Below, piece by piece: positions 1 through 10,979 of a DNA stretch of 64,000 bases; the stretch's first letter is position 1, and each line of letters starts with the position of its first letter. Position numbers and translations under genes: made by a program. Source of the DNA: Raphanus sativus (lineage: Eukaryota > Streptophyta > Magnoliopsida > Brassicales > Brassicaceae). The notes under the pieces are model-generated. The model had not been told where the DNA came from. It saw only the letters and a program-made list of their open reading frames with translations, and searched no databases. Where the stretch lies: positions 11,586,784 to 11,650,783 of the forward strand of contig NC_079511.1 of the NCBI RefSeq assembly GCF_000801105.2, in the 5' to 3' direction.

Positions 1-747
1 GACAGCGACGGCGTTAACGGCGTCATCGTGAGCTTTGATCGATTCCTTGCAACGAAGATCAGAGGCTCTCCATATCTTCAGCGTCTTGTCCCAAGAAACA
101 GAGTAAACGAATCCGTTATTAACGGCGAGAGCGCTGACGGCGTCAGCGTGTTCGATCCAGAGCCGTTTTCTATGACGGCGAACTTGAACGTAGTTTTTGG
201 GAAGTGCGAAACGTCGCAAACGGTCGTTTAAAGTGGGAAGCGTCGTTAACTGTTTGTAACCGTTTTTGGCGGTTAACTTCCAAACTCCGATCTTACCGTC
301 CTGATGAGCAGTGAAGATTTTATCACCGGAGAAACCGACGGACTTGACGGATCCGGAGAAAGGATCGTGACCGTTGAAAGTGTCGAGGTGAGCACACATG
401 GCGCGATCGTAGATGCTGACTTCGTGCCCGGAGACTGCGAAGAGATAACCTCCGTTGACGGCGAGACAAGTGACGGGGAGACTCCGTTCGCGGAGCTTGA
501 AGGAAGAGGTAACGGAGTGGGAGACGGTGACGGTGACGGCGAACGTCTCCGAGGAAATTTTCTGAAGAGAGGGAACGGAAGGGAGTGTCTGGAGGGAGAG
601 ACTGCTGTGGAGGCTGCTAGAGCCGGTGGCTTCGCTGAGTGGCGACGACGTGGAGCTATCGGTGGAGTCCAGATGTTTCGGATCTCTGGGTGTTCGTCTT
701 CTCCGGGAAGAATCTTCTGATTCGAACAGCCGCGAGATAAGCCTCAT
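1..747 (-). CDS. WD40-repeat (transducin-type) protein, 5' part, runs off the window
   Basis: An open frame of 249 codons starts with ATG at 747 and leaves the window at base 1 in frame, with no intron. The N-terminal 60 residues are rich in Ser, Thr and Arg and look disordered. Then come beta-propeller blades: a GKIGVWK-like strand near residue 165 and a clear SWDKTLKIW blade end near residue 216, followed by AHDDAVNAV, the start of the next blade. WD40 proteins are scaffolds for protein complexes; this subfamily (Arabidopsis At1g24530 type) has no firmly established partner known to me. The codons use many CG-rich third positions (GTC, TCC, GCC), unlike the AT-rich spacers. The C-terminal blades are missing only because the window ends. 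Confident as a WD40 protein; the orthologue rests on remembered similarity and on its neighbours BCP1 and CCT5. Confidence 0.9.
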   Translation of the reverse strand, partial: MRLISRLFESEDSSRRRRTPRDPKHLDSTDSSTSSPLSEATGSSSLHSSLSLQTLPSVPSLQKISSETFAVTVTVSHSVTSSFKLRERSLPVTCLAVNGGYLFAVSGHEVSIYDRAMCAHLDTFNGHDPFSGSVKSVGFSGDKIFTAHQDGKIGVWKLTAKNGYKQLTTLPTLNDRLRRFALPKNYVQVRRHRKRLWIEHADAVSALAVNNGFVYSVSWDKTLKIWRASDLRCKESIKAHDDAVNAVAV

Positions 748-836
748 GCTCGTCTAAGTTTCTTGTTTTTGGTAATAGTGAGAGAAGTTATAGCTTTGTG
801 CAGGTGCAAGATGAAGAGATGAAGAAGAGATGTGTG

Positions 837-848
837 AATATATATAGA
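837..848 (-). promoter_or_regulatory. TATA box of the WD40 gene
   Basis: Read on the minus strand this is CTATATATATTC, about 90 bp upstream of the WD40 start codon at 747. That spacing fits a plant core promoter with a short 5' leader. The call rests on sequence and position only. Confidence 0.5.
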
Positions 849-3463
849 AGCGCGTCGTGCATGAGATATATTTTTGCCACGTGGCAGGTAAGTACAGTGC
901 GGTGTTTCGAAAATTGTCGGAATGATTTAGTTAGATAAGATAGATCACTTCTTCTTTTTTCTTTTTGGTGTTTTGATTTGAAAATTGTAAAATACATTTT
1001 GTACTTAGAAACAAAAGAGGGTATTATGGTAAAATTAAAAGAAAATAGTCAAATCTGTCGCCAATGGTGTGTTTGTGGGGGTAGAGAACAAGAACTCAAA
1101 ATCAAAGGAAAAAGAAGACGCATTGAGTATGCGTTACAGCATTGATGAGGTTGGAAGATAGCGCATGGAGCCAAAGAGAGAGTAGGACCCAAACAATATA
1201 ATTAGCCAGTTCTACCATCAATATGATTATGAGGTTTATGAAAATGTAGACGCACTGCACTTTTTAGTTTGTTGAATGATTGTGATCAATGGTAAGTAAT
1301 AAATGGGTGTAATTGAATAAGTGGGAACTTGGAGGAAACCCGAAAATGATTTAAGAGATTGGTCACATCGTCGCTGGAAAGTTGCTAATTAAAAATAGAG
1401 ACGCGATGAATGGGGCCAATGTCAAAACCGAGCCACATTGAATAGTTGTAAAATGGATAAATAATTGATTTTTTTTTAAATACAAGTAGGACAAGTCGGT
1501 CGTTTTCTGGAGTGGACTGGGAAGCAGCTATGAGAGGAGGTTGCCAGCCAAAGAATAGTGAAAGGGTAGTAGGAAGGCTCATGCAGTCTTCCTCATATGT
1601 TTCCAAGAACCTACATTTTGATTTGTTAATGAAGAGAAACATCGGCTGGCTTACGCGAACTGCCGTCTGCCAAAGGTCTATCATAGCATACTAACAAAAA
1701 AACAAAAATGTTTTTTAAAAAATTGACCGATTCGAAACCAACGTGGCTCAGAGTTACAAACATAATTAAGTGACTGACTGCAATAATCACACATATAGCC
1801 ATATAGGTTTGCTTCATTTTCTCAGTTATAAGAAAAAAAATTGATTGGAGAGAAATGATATTTGGAAATACATGAGTTTGCATAAAATTCAAGTGGACCG
1901 GTCAAATAGCTTAAGTCTATAACTGGTTATACAAAACACGAGTTGATCACCTCGCGAGTAGAAAGTAAAATCAAAGAATCAAAACGGTGGTGGCTCATAA
2001 AGATTTGGTGTATATTTAATTGTCTAACGATAACTAATGATAAAATGATATACAATCTATATATACAAACCAATGAAATGATTTTTTTTTCCTGCACACA
2101 GTACATATTTGTCCTACTTTTCTTTTGTATTCACAGAATTAATCAGTACATACTTATATTCTTTCATCTTTCTTGTCTGAAAATACTTATTTTCTGGAAC
2201 TATAAAAATATTTTGCCCTAATTTATATCATCTTACCCATTCTCGCATTTGGATATTGCATCCATAATGCTCAGGACAAGATTTAAGTCATTGAGCTTCT
2301 CGGAGAAGGCGAAGTCATATATGTGTTTCTCGCGGGAAGTCACAATGCTTTTGAACCCCCTTTTTCTTTCTCAACATGCTTTTTAACCGTTTCCAACTCA
2401 AACCTAAACTTTGAATTTTGGCGTCACATACGAAAAATGAAGCTGCCAACTTTCATTGATGTCATCCACACACATCACTGCATGCATTTGAGTTGGCACG
2501 TTTTATATGATCAATTGAAAGTATCTTTTAAATCGTTGAGAAACCTGCTATGAATATTGAATATCCGGACGCTTAGTAATTGTGGTACTTTCTCTATCAA
2601 GCATGATTGAAATGAGGAGAGTGCTTTGGATTTTTAGTATATGCTACCCCATATTAATACATCGTTATATTTTGATAATACAGTCCTAAACAGAGGAAAA
2701 AGATTGAAAAAGAAAAAGAAAAAGAAAAAGGGTAGTAGTTGAGTTAGGACCAAAAGAGTGAGACACCAATATATAACCCGTATGCACTACGCGTACGGCT
2801 CTTTCTTCACTCGTTGATGGGTCCCTTCTTAAGTGGAAGATCCCCAAACCCAAACGAGAAACTGGTTTATGACCATACCTTTTGAATTCTATCATGTAAA
2901 TTTCTTTTATTTTACTTTGAAGAGATATCTAGTTTCCTTCACAAGTTACTGATGAAGGAACTAGTACTTATTACTACAACTCTACAGTAATGATCGACCA
3001 TAGGTTTGAACTTTAACAAAATTTTGATTTAAAATTTAATAATTCAACCTAGATTAAAGCTTAAACAAACATACTCCAACTTTTCTTTAGAAATTCGAGA
3101 AACTTAAGACACAAATATGTTGATTATCGATTTCATTTATAAGGGAACATTTCAAGTGGGATCTGTTTTACTACTTTAGTAACCTAGGATTAACAGAATG
3201 CACTAATATCGTTTTCTTTGTATATATATTACATGTGAATTATCATAAAAAACGAGGCTGATTTGGTCAACTTCCATTTCATCTCTCATGAATCATCCAA
3301 TTATGTTTTTTTTCTCGACAAATAAGAGCATACTCAACCAGAAGCTCAAACAAAAATCATATGAAAAGGAAGTGACTGGAACCCATGATTCTTCACAACA
3401 TTTCTGCTACCATTACCACTATGCTATAAGGGGATATTAACAAACGAAAGCCGAAATAGGGCA
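849..3463. other. Intergenic spacer without recognisable gene
   Basis: AT-rich spacer between the WD40 promoter and the first MITE. Every frame is short and lacks recognisable protein similarity. A short (GAAAAA)n purine run lies at about 2697-2730. I see no RNA gene. Distal promoter elements of the WD40 gene may lie in its left part. Confidence 0.6.
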
Positions 3464-3709
3464 TACTCCTTCCGTTTTATTATAAATGTCACTTTGACAT
3501 TTTCACAGAGATTAAGAAAATTACATAATATACTAATATATCTCTATTTAATGTTTAATTAATTAAAAATAAAAATTATTTAAATAAAAATCTATTGGTT
3601 ATTAGAAAGAGTAAAAAGTAAATTTAGTGTACAAAATTGTATTAAAATTATAGAATGACATTTGTTTTAAAACAAAATAAAAAGGTAAAAGTAACAAACA
3701 GAGAGAGTA
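3464..3709. mobile_element. MITE with TACTCC(T/C)TCCGT-type terminal inverted repeats (copy 1)
   Basis: The left end reads TACTCCTTCCGTTTTATTA and, about 220 bp later, the right end read in reverse begins TACTCTCTCTGTTT. Both continue into an ATAAATGTCA-like subterminal motif. A TA dinucleotide flanks each end, as expected for Tc1/mariner (Stowaway-like) MITEs. It is non-coding, about 246 bp and AT-rich. Two related elements lie at 30508-30772 and 57574-57845. Confidence 0.6.
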
Positions 3710-4151
3710 TTATTTTGGTCAGAAGCTCAAGCTTTTAAGACTTGGTAACAGGGGCAGCACTGTATTCAACAAATAATGCAATCTACAACTGATACGTATT
3801 CTGCATTCCGAAAACATAGAAAATTGGCATACTAATCAATCCGTAAATTCTTTATTTATAATTGTAAAGGAATTTCCTTTTCTTCAGTTTATTTCGAGGC
3901 ATCGTCTCTCATAACCAAAGAGAAACAAATTACAATATGATCATCACAATCATCAATAAATAAATAGTTTTTACTCAAAATTGATATTCTCATGAAAATA
4001 TAAACCTCAGAAAAACAAGAAAGAACCGGCGATGGATGTAACACCAACGACGACCGCAGATACTCCAAGAGCAGCCACGCCACTGTCAGCAGAATCTGCA
4101 GAGCCTGAAGGTCCATTGCTACCATAGGAGGAGTCACTTCCCAGAGGACCA

Positions 4152-4159
4152 GCCACAGC
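4152..4159. repeat. Left 8-bp target-site duplication of the hAT element
   Basis: GCCACAGC here is repeated exactly at 7054-7061, flanking the element. Eight base pairs is the duplication size of the hAT superfamily. Confidence 0.95.
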
Positions 4160-7053
4160 CAGAGGCGGACCTATGACCATCAATGGGGTGTCAAGTGACA
4201 CACCTTTAATTTTGAAAAAAAATTAATACATATGCATGTTCTGTAATATTTGGATGACTGACCCACGTTTAATATAAATCTGACCCACCTTTGATCTCTA
4301 ACCCACTAACTCTCCTAATATTAATAACATAAAATTCAATGACAAACCCATTAACTAGCCCACTTATTCTATGAGTATAATTAACTAATAATAATTTATA
4401 GCCCAAATAAATTTAGGTTTAGAAAATTGTACTATGTTATCGAAAACAACTTTTGTCATCTTCTTTGACTTTAGAAAAAGACAAACCCGAGTACCCGACT
4501 GTCGATCGCCATAACAGGTAAGCCCCTTTTGATTTTTTTTTTAAAAATTTAATTTGCTTCTAGTGATCTAGTTATCTAATCAATTTATTTTAATAATAAT
4601 ATTTTCTACTTTTTTGTTCTTTTTCAGTCGAAGATATGGAGAAATTTTTTTGATAAATTTGAAAAGAAAAGCTCCATCATCACCCCCATCATCATCTCAG
4701 AGTGATTTGGATGATTTGGATAATCTACCATGGGATCCTGCTGATCGGAAAAGAATATCAGAATATAATGCAAATCAAAAGAATGAGGTAATCCGGAAAT
4801 ATTTGATGAGAGGTCCTTGTCAACCTCGTGGTCATATTTTCAAACAATCATTGGTAGGAGGTGTGTTAAGACGTTTTAATCCTGCTTGGTTTGATCAGTT
4901 TCCAAGTTGGTTAGAATATAGTGTGAAGAAAGATGCAGCTTTTTGCCTATATTGTTACTTGTTCAGAGACAATGCTGGTAAAGGTGGAAGAAATGATGCA
5001 TGGACAGTTGACGGTTTTTCTAGCTGGAATAAAGCTAAAAATATTTCAGAACATGTAGGAGCTGTTAACAGTTTTCACAACAATGCAGCAATGAAGTGTG
5101 AAAACTTGATGAAGCAAGGCCAGTCTATCAAGCATGCTTTGCATAAACAAGATGATATCACGAAAAGAGAGTATCGCATTCGGTTAAATGCTTCCATTGA
5201 TGTTTCAAGATTCTTGTTGCGACAAGGGTTACCTTTTCGTGGGCATGAAGAGAAAGAAGAAATCGCTAATAATGGTAACTTTGTTGAACTCTTGAAATAC
5301 ACTGCCGAGCAAAATGAAGATGTGAGTAAGGTTGTTTTAGGAAATGCTCCTGGAAACAATCAGATGACTTCTCCAAAGATTCAAAAAGATATTATCCATT
5401 GTTTTGCGGAAGAGCTAGTCAAAAGCATTATTGATGAAATTGATCATGATGTATTTGGTTTGTTGGTGGATGAGTCTGCAGATGTTTCTTATAAAGAACA
5501 AATGGCAGTTGTGTTTCGGTATGTTGACAAGAGTGGGATAGTCAAAGAGAGATTCATAAGTCTTACTCATGTAAGTGATACATCTTCATCATCTTTGAAA
5601 TCTGCAGTTGATTCTTTATTTGCTAAGTATGGATTAAGCATTACAAAGGTGAGAGGGCAAGGTTATGATGGTGCAAGTAACATGAAGGGTGAGTTCAATG
5701 GGCTAAGGTCGTTAATCTCAAAGGAAAGCTCATCAGCATATTATGTTCATTGCTTTGCTCATCAGCTTCAGTTAGTTGTTGTGGCAGTTGCTAAAAAGCA
5801 TTTTGATGTTGGAGACTTCTTTGATATGATTTCTCTACTGTTAAATGTAGTGGGAGCTTCATGTAAAAGGAAAGACGCGTTCAGAGAAAATCACAAAAAA
5901 ACGATTGAGGAAGAAGTTAATGATGGTGTACGCAAGACTGGAAAAGGGTTAAATCAAGATGTTTCTGTTCAAAGACCAGGGATGACTCGTTGGGGCTCTC
6001 ACTATAGGACTTTGCTGCGTGTGGTTGAGTGTTTTTCTTCTATCGTTGAAGTGCTTAAGTGTGTTCAGAATGATGGCGCAGATGACTCGAAAAGACGTCA
6101 AGCATATGGCCTCCTCAGTTATGTGGACAGCTTTGATTTTGTGTTCTATTTGCAAGTGATGGTTCACCTTTTAGGAGTCACAAATAGTTTGTCATTGGCC
6201 CTTCAAAACAGAGATCAAGATATTTTGAATGCAATGTCCTTAGTAGCATCAACAAAAAGAGAGTTGCAGAAGTTTAGAGATGATGGATGGAATTCTCTTA
6301 TGATTAAAGTTTCTTCTTTCTCTAAGAAACATGGCATTGAAAAGCTTGATATGAAGGAAGATTTCCTTGACACAAAGAGACGAAGGAAAAAAACAGGAGT
6401 GACAAATGAACATCACTATAAGGTTAATTGCTTATATGCGATTTTGGATTTGCAGCTTCAAGAGTTCAATGATCGCTTTAATGAGGTGAACACTGAACTG
6501 CTTATTTGTGCTGCTTCTTTATCTCCCATCGATTCGTTCTCCCAGTTTGACCATTCAAAACTGATGAGATTATCGACTTTCTACCCATCTGACTTTAGTC
6601 AAGGAGAGTGCATATCTCTTGACCAACAGCTAGATATCTATATTGATAACATTCGAAATGATGAAAGGTTTACTCATTTAGAAGATCTTGGAGACCTTGC
6701 TCGTACTTTGGTGGAAACACGAAAGCATTTGTCATTCCCTTTGGTTTATAGGCTTCTGAAGTTGATTTTGATTTTGCCGGTTGCCACTGCAACTGTTGAG
6801 AGAAGTTTTTCAGCTATGAAAATCGTGAAGACAGATCGACGAAATCGGATTGGCGATGAGTTTTTGAATGACTGTTTAATTTGTTTTATCGAAAAAGATG
6901 TATTTGAAAAAATTACGAATGAAACTGTGATGAAAAGATTTCAGGATATGAAAGATCGTAGAGTACTTTTATAAAATATTTTTTATGGTTTTAAACATTT
7001 ATTTTTTAGTTATATATTGACACATGTTAAAAAAAATTCTGGGTCCGCCACTG
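4160..7053 (+). mobile_element. hAT-superfamily DNA transposon, about 2.9 kb, inserted in BCP1
   Basis: The left end is CAGAGGCGGACC; the right end read in reverse is CAGTGGCGGACC, a 12-bp terminal inverted repeat with one mismatch. It is flanked by perfect 8-bp duplications (GCCACAGC). The element is 2894 bp and carries one long transposase frame in the orientation opposite to BCP1. A likely 5'-leader intron is visible: donor AG/GTAAGC near 4516 and acceptor TTTTTCAG ending at 4627. Intact ends, a perfect duplication and an unbroken 770-codon frame indicate a young insertion. Confidence 0.95.
4636..6974 (+). CDS. hAT transposase (TTF-type zinc finger, DUF4371, hAT dimerisation domain)
   Basis: The frame is open to TAA at 6972-6974 for roughly 770 codons, typical for this zinc-finger MYM-like hAT group. 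Domains in order: a low-complexity Ser/Pro N-terminus; a TTF-type zinc finger around codons 90-160 (conserved FCLYCYLF and a later SFHNN); the DUF4371 catalytic core with LLVDESAD and GYDGASNM, which carry the expected acidic residues; and the C-terminal dimerisation domain with TATVERSFSAMK, whose Glu is the usual third catalytic residue. The most natural start, ATG at 4636 just after the leader-intron acceptor, begins MEKFF but stops after a run of seven T at 4645-4651; one more T would put it in the long frame. The first in-frame ATG is at 4806 (722 residues), which removes the N-terminal tail but keeps the finger. Whether the protein is active is uncertain. Confidence 0.88.
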
Positions 7054-7061
7054 GCCACAGC
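7054..7061. repeat. Right 8-bp target-site duplication of the hAT element
   Basis: GCCACAGC, identical to 4152-4159, directly follows the right terminal inverted repeat and belongs to the BCP1 coding sequence. Confidence 0.95.
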
Positions 7062-7366
7062 TACGTCACCATCACCAGGAGAAGCAGCTGCATCGTCGTC
7101 GGTGGTTCCAATGGTGTCCTCGGACACTGGAGCTTCGACCTCAGTTATGGAAGCAGACGGAGCTTTGGAAGGGGACGTTGAAGGAGACGGAGAAGAGGCA
7201 GCTGCGGCAAGACCAAGGATGGCCAAGAACACGAGACCAAAAATTACGACAACGTTTTGGCGACCCATTCTTCTCTCCGTCTCTTTCTACGTTAGCTTTC
7301 CTTTATTTATTTTAGGGTTTGAGGTTAGAGATTGTGATGATTGGAGAAGAGCTGGGTTTGATGTGT

Positions 7367-7374
7367 ACATATAG
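7367..7374 (-). promoter_or_regulatory. Putative TATA box of BCP1
   Basis: On the minus strand this reads CTATATGT about 100 bp upstream of the BCP1 ATG (7268), leaving a leader of roughly 70 bp. Position and composition are the only support. Confidence 0.45.
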
Positions 7375-7926
7375 TTGTCATGTGTGATTGAAAGGAAAAA
7401 TAGACAATGTTCTACAATTGAGGAACACCGTTAAATCCAATGTAGATCGACTGAAATGCCTAAAAATGGGATTGCTAAGATATAAAAGTTCGAATGGTAG
7501 CAAGCCAATTAAGAAAAAAAGGATGGCAATGCCAGTGAATTGATTGTATACAAAATATTTAACTTTTGTTTTAATTGGTTGATGAATCGAACTAAACGAA
7601 TGTACGCAGTATGAATCTATGTTACACGCTAGTCATGGAGATCGAGACCTCTAATACACTAAAAAGAATGCATATTCAACTGTTTTGTTATTAAAGTTGG
7701 AGTTAACTGATTCAATATTTTGATCAATAAATAAGTTGAAAAACATTATTAACCAGGCCTAGAAACTATTGATATCTAAATGTGGAACTTATACTTATTT
7801 TCATTCTGGAATGCCTTGTAAAAGAACCCTTCAATCAGACGGGACATATTTGTTAGTTTGTTACTTAAGACGTACACGTAATCATCTCTACCAAATCTGA
7901 ACGTTGAAAAGCTGAAAATAGATAGA

Positions 7927-8013
7927 TGGGCTTTAAATCGTAAAACCCAAATATTTTCTTAGCAGGCCTCAACATACGATCCTTCTCCCATCATCAGCCA
8001 GCTACTAGGGTTT
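7927..8013 (+). promoter_or_regulatory. Site II and telo-box motifs in the CCT5 promoter
   Basis: TGGGCT (site II, TCP-factor type) lies at 7927-7932 and TAGGGTTT (reverse of the telo-box AAACCCTA) at 8006-8013, 108-195 bp before the CCT5 start codon. This pair is typical of plant genes active in growing cells, such as ribosomal and chaperonin genes. The motifs are seen; their use is inferred. Confidence 0.5.
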
Positions 8014-8121
8014 TACACTCATTTCGCTCTCAAATCCACTCTCCTTCTCTGCAGCGAGGAGAGAAAAAAAAAACAGATCTGTACTTCGATCGGATCGAGA
8101 AAAGTTTGAAACCTCGAAAAA

Positions 8122-10634
8122 ATGGCTCTAGCGTTCGATGAGTTCGGGCGTCCGTTCATAATACTGAGGGAGCAGGATCAGAAGACGCGTCTCAGAGGGA
8201 TCGATGCTCAAAAAGCCAATATCGCCGCCGGCAAAGCGGTGGCTCGGATCCTCCGCTCATCTCTCGGACCTAAAGGAATGGACAAGATGCTTCAAGGACC
8301 TGACGGAGACGTCACCATCAGTTTCGTTTCTCACCTTATCTGCTTTTTGAATCTTAGTTTTAATCTTATCTACTAGATTAGGGTTTACTATTGTCGATGC
8401 GGCAGCGTTTTGATGATAGATCCATCTAACGGACCCCCCTGTTACATTTTCAAGATGTTCCAAAGTTTTTTATATCTACTAGATTAGGGTTTATAACTTG
8501 GCCGTTTTTTTGTTTTGTTTTATGTAGCGAATGATGGAGCAACGATCTTGGAGCAGATGGATGTGGACAACCAGATCGCGAAACTTATGGTGGAGCTGTC
8601 TCGGAGTCAGGATTATGAGATCGGTGACGGCACGACGGGTGTTGTTGTCATGGCTGGTGCGCTTCTGGAGCAAGCTGAACGTCAGCTAGATAGGGGGATT
8701 CATCCTATCCGTGTTGCTGAGGGGTATGAGATGGCTTCCAGAGTTGCGGTTGAGCATTTGGAGCGCATCTCTCAAAAGTTTGAATTCGACAATGATAACT
8801 ACGAGCCGTTGGTTCAAACATGCATGACTACTCTCTCCTCTAAGATGTAATATCCCTTTTTATGTTTGCTTTATATGATTTCTAGAATATTGTCCTAACC
8901 TTTTTTGGCTCATTGGTACAGTGTGAATCGATGCAAGCGCAGTTTAGCTGAGATTGCTGTGAAAGCAGTTCTTGCTGTTGCGGATCTAGAGAGAAAGGAT
9001 GTTAACTTAGATCTGATCAAAATCGAGGGCAAAGTGGGGGGAAACTTGGAGGACACTGAGCTTATATATGGGATACTGGTTGACAAAGACATGAGTCATC
9101 CTCAGATGCCAAAGCAGATTGAAGATGCCCACATTGCCATTTTGACTTGCCCGTTTGAGCCACCGAAGCCCAAGACTAAGCATAAGGTGGACATTGACAC
9201 AGTGGAGAAGTTTGAGACATTGCGGAAGCAAGAGCAGCAATACTTCGATGAGATGGTCCAGAAATGCAAGGTTGGTTTTTAAATATTGTTGTCATTGTGA
9301 TTTGGGGAATTGTAGGTTTATAACAATGCGTTTTATGATATAATTTATGTATGTTCGTTATGCTTTGAAATTGCAGGATGTTGGTGCAACACTGGTTATT
9401 TGCCAATGGGGATTCGATGATGAGGCAAACCATCTTTTGATGCACAGGAATTTGCCTGCTGTCAGATGGGTCGGGGGTGTTGAATTAGAGCTTATCGCAA
9501 TAGCCACAGGTATGTCATTTTCTCAAAGCACCCACCGCTAATGATTAAATCAGTTTCTATAGAGCTGATAGGATATTTGTCTTTATGTAGGCGGCAGAAT
9601 TGTTCCAAGATTCCAGGAGTTGACCGCAGAGAAGCTAGGGAAGGTACTATTTACTTTCACTTGGTGTCGCCCTTAAATTGAGTTGATCAGACCATTGAAT
9701 CTTTACATTTATTCATGTTCTTAGGCTGGTATGGTGCGTGAAAAATCATTTGGCACAACAAAAGAACGAATGCTGTACATTGAGCACTGTGCGAACTCAA
9801 AAGCTGTCACTATTTTCATCCGTGGAGGTACTCAACCTTTTCTTTTTAGTTTTGTTAAGAGCACTGGCTCTTGAGGAGCTGATGACCTGTAAATATTGAT
9901 ATACAGAGTTTAATAGACTTCAATTGTATATGGTGGACAAAGCTATTGTACTGATTGATTAACATTTTCGTTATGGGATATGGTTTAGGTAACAAAATGA
10001 TGATAGAAGAAACGAAGCGTAGCATCCACGATGCTTTGTGTGTGGCAAGGAATCTCATCCGCAATAAGTCAATTGTATATGGAGGTGGTGCCGCTGAAAT
10101 CGCATGCTCACTTGCAGTTGACGCAGCTGCAGATAAATACCCTGGCGTCGAGCAGGTAAAAGACCATCCTTACTCTTCTCTTTGGGTCTGTGGTGAAATC
10201 ATCTATTTCACAAATCTATACGCTGAAGACTTAACATGTTAACTGCTTCCGTCTATGCAGTATGCAATAAGGGCATTTGCAGAAGCTTTGGACTCTGTCC
10301 CTATGGCTCTTGCAGAGAACAGTGGGTTGCAGCCCATTGAGACTCTCTCTGCGGTTAAATCTCAGCAACTTAAGGTAAATGATCTGGTTATCTGTTTCGC
10401 CATTGAATTGTTTGTTCGTTGCCTGAACATAACGTTACCATTTGCGGGTGTATGATGAAACAGGAGAATATTCCTTTCTATGGGATAGATTGCAATGACG
10501 TGGGAACAAACGATATGAGGGAGCAAAATGTGTTTGAAACATTGATCGGGAAGCAGCAGCAGATCTTGCTTGCAACTCAAGTCGTTAAGATGATTCTAAA
10601 GATCGACGATGTCATCTCCAATTCTGAATACTGA
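8122..10634 (+). CDS. CCT5: T-complex protein 1 subunit epsilon (chaperonin CCT5)
   Basis: Nine exons join in one frame: 8122-8320, 8528-8846, 8922-9270, 9377-9509, 9591-9643, 9725-9827, 9989-10155, 10261-10374 and 10464-10634. This gives 536 codons including the stop (535 residues), the length of plant CCT5; all introns are GT-AG. The product is one of eight subunits of the cytosolic TRiC/CCT ring, which folds actin, tubulin and other proteins using ATP. Visible motifs are [14 protein letters not shown] (TCP-1 signature), [22 protein letters not shown] (ATP binding, with the catalytic Asp of GDGTT) and [10 protein letters not shown]. The epsilon identity follows from the N-terminus ([17 protein letters not shown]) and the C-terminus DDVISNSEY. 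No lesion is visible. Convergent with ALB4; 345 bp separate the stop codons. Confidence 0.97.
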
Positions 10635-10979
10635 TGATGTTCTGCTAAAAAAACCTTGGTGCTAGCTACCCTTTGGCCTCTTGTTTTTTTGTTTGCTTTC
10701 GCTTTTGATACTATCAACAACGTTGTTTCCCTCTTGCAAGCTTTCTTTAGAAATGTCCTCATTGTGTGTTCTTGATTTAATTTATCCCAGTTTTTTTTTG
10801 GAGATTGGACCAAACTGCATTCATTAAGGTTATTGTCAAACTTTAGGGTAAAAAAACCATTGTCGTATGAGAGCAAAACCTTATGTTTATACATAAAAAT
10901 ATATAAGAAACGTGACTTACAAAAAACCCATTTGGCCATTTTTTTTTCTTCACAAATACTAAAACCTTAAAGACCTCTT
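10635..10979. other. Convergent 3' ends of CCT5 and ALB4
   Basis: AT-rich spacer between two facing stop codons. It should hold both 3' untranslated regions and polyadenylation signals. No coding potential is seen. Confidence 0.6.

Larger units (their letters stand above)
4007..7268 (-). pseudogene. BCP1: BCP1-type pollen/tapetum arabinogalactan-like protein, interrupted by a hAT element
   Basis: The 5' part runs from ATG at 7268 to 7054 and the 3' part from 4159 to the stop at 4007-4009. A hAT element separates them at 4160-7053. Removing the element and one copy of the 8-bp duplication leaves one frame of 120 codons (119 residues), the usual family length. The N-terminus ([19 protein letters not shown]) is a signal peptide, followed by an Ala/Ser/Pro-rich arabinogalactan-like region, an acidic stretch, a Gly/Ser region, and a hydrophobic C-terminus ending SFLFF, a likely GPI-anchor signal. 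BCP1 acts in pollen and tapetum and is needed for pollen fertility in Brassicaceae. As it stands, translation continues into the element and stops after 89 codons, losing the anchor signal. The gene is probably null, though loss of the element could restore it. It was coding until recently, as no other lesion is visible. Confidence 0.92.

Noticed and set aside
304..720. Plus-strand frame of 138 codons near the left edge
   Set aside because: It is antisense to the WD40 coding sequence, whose minus-strand translation shows real blade motifs.
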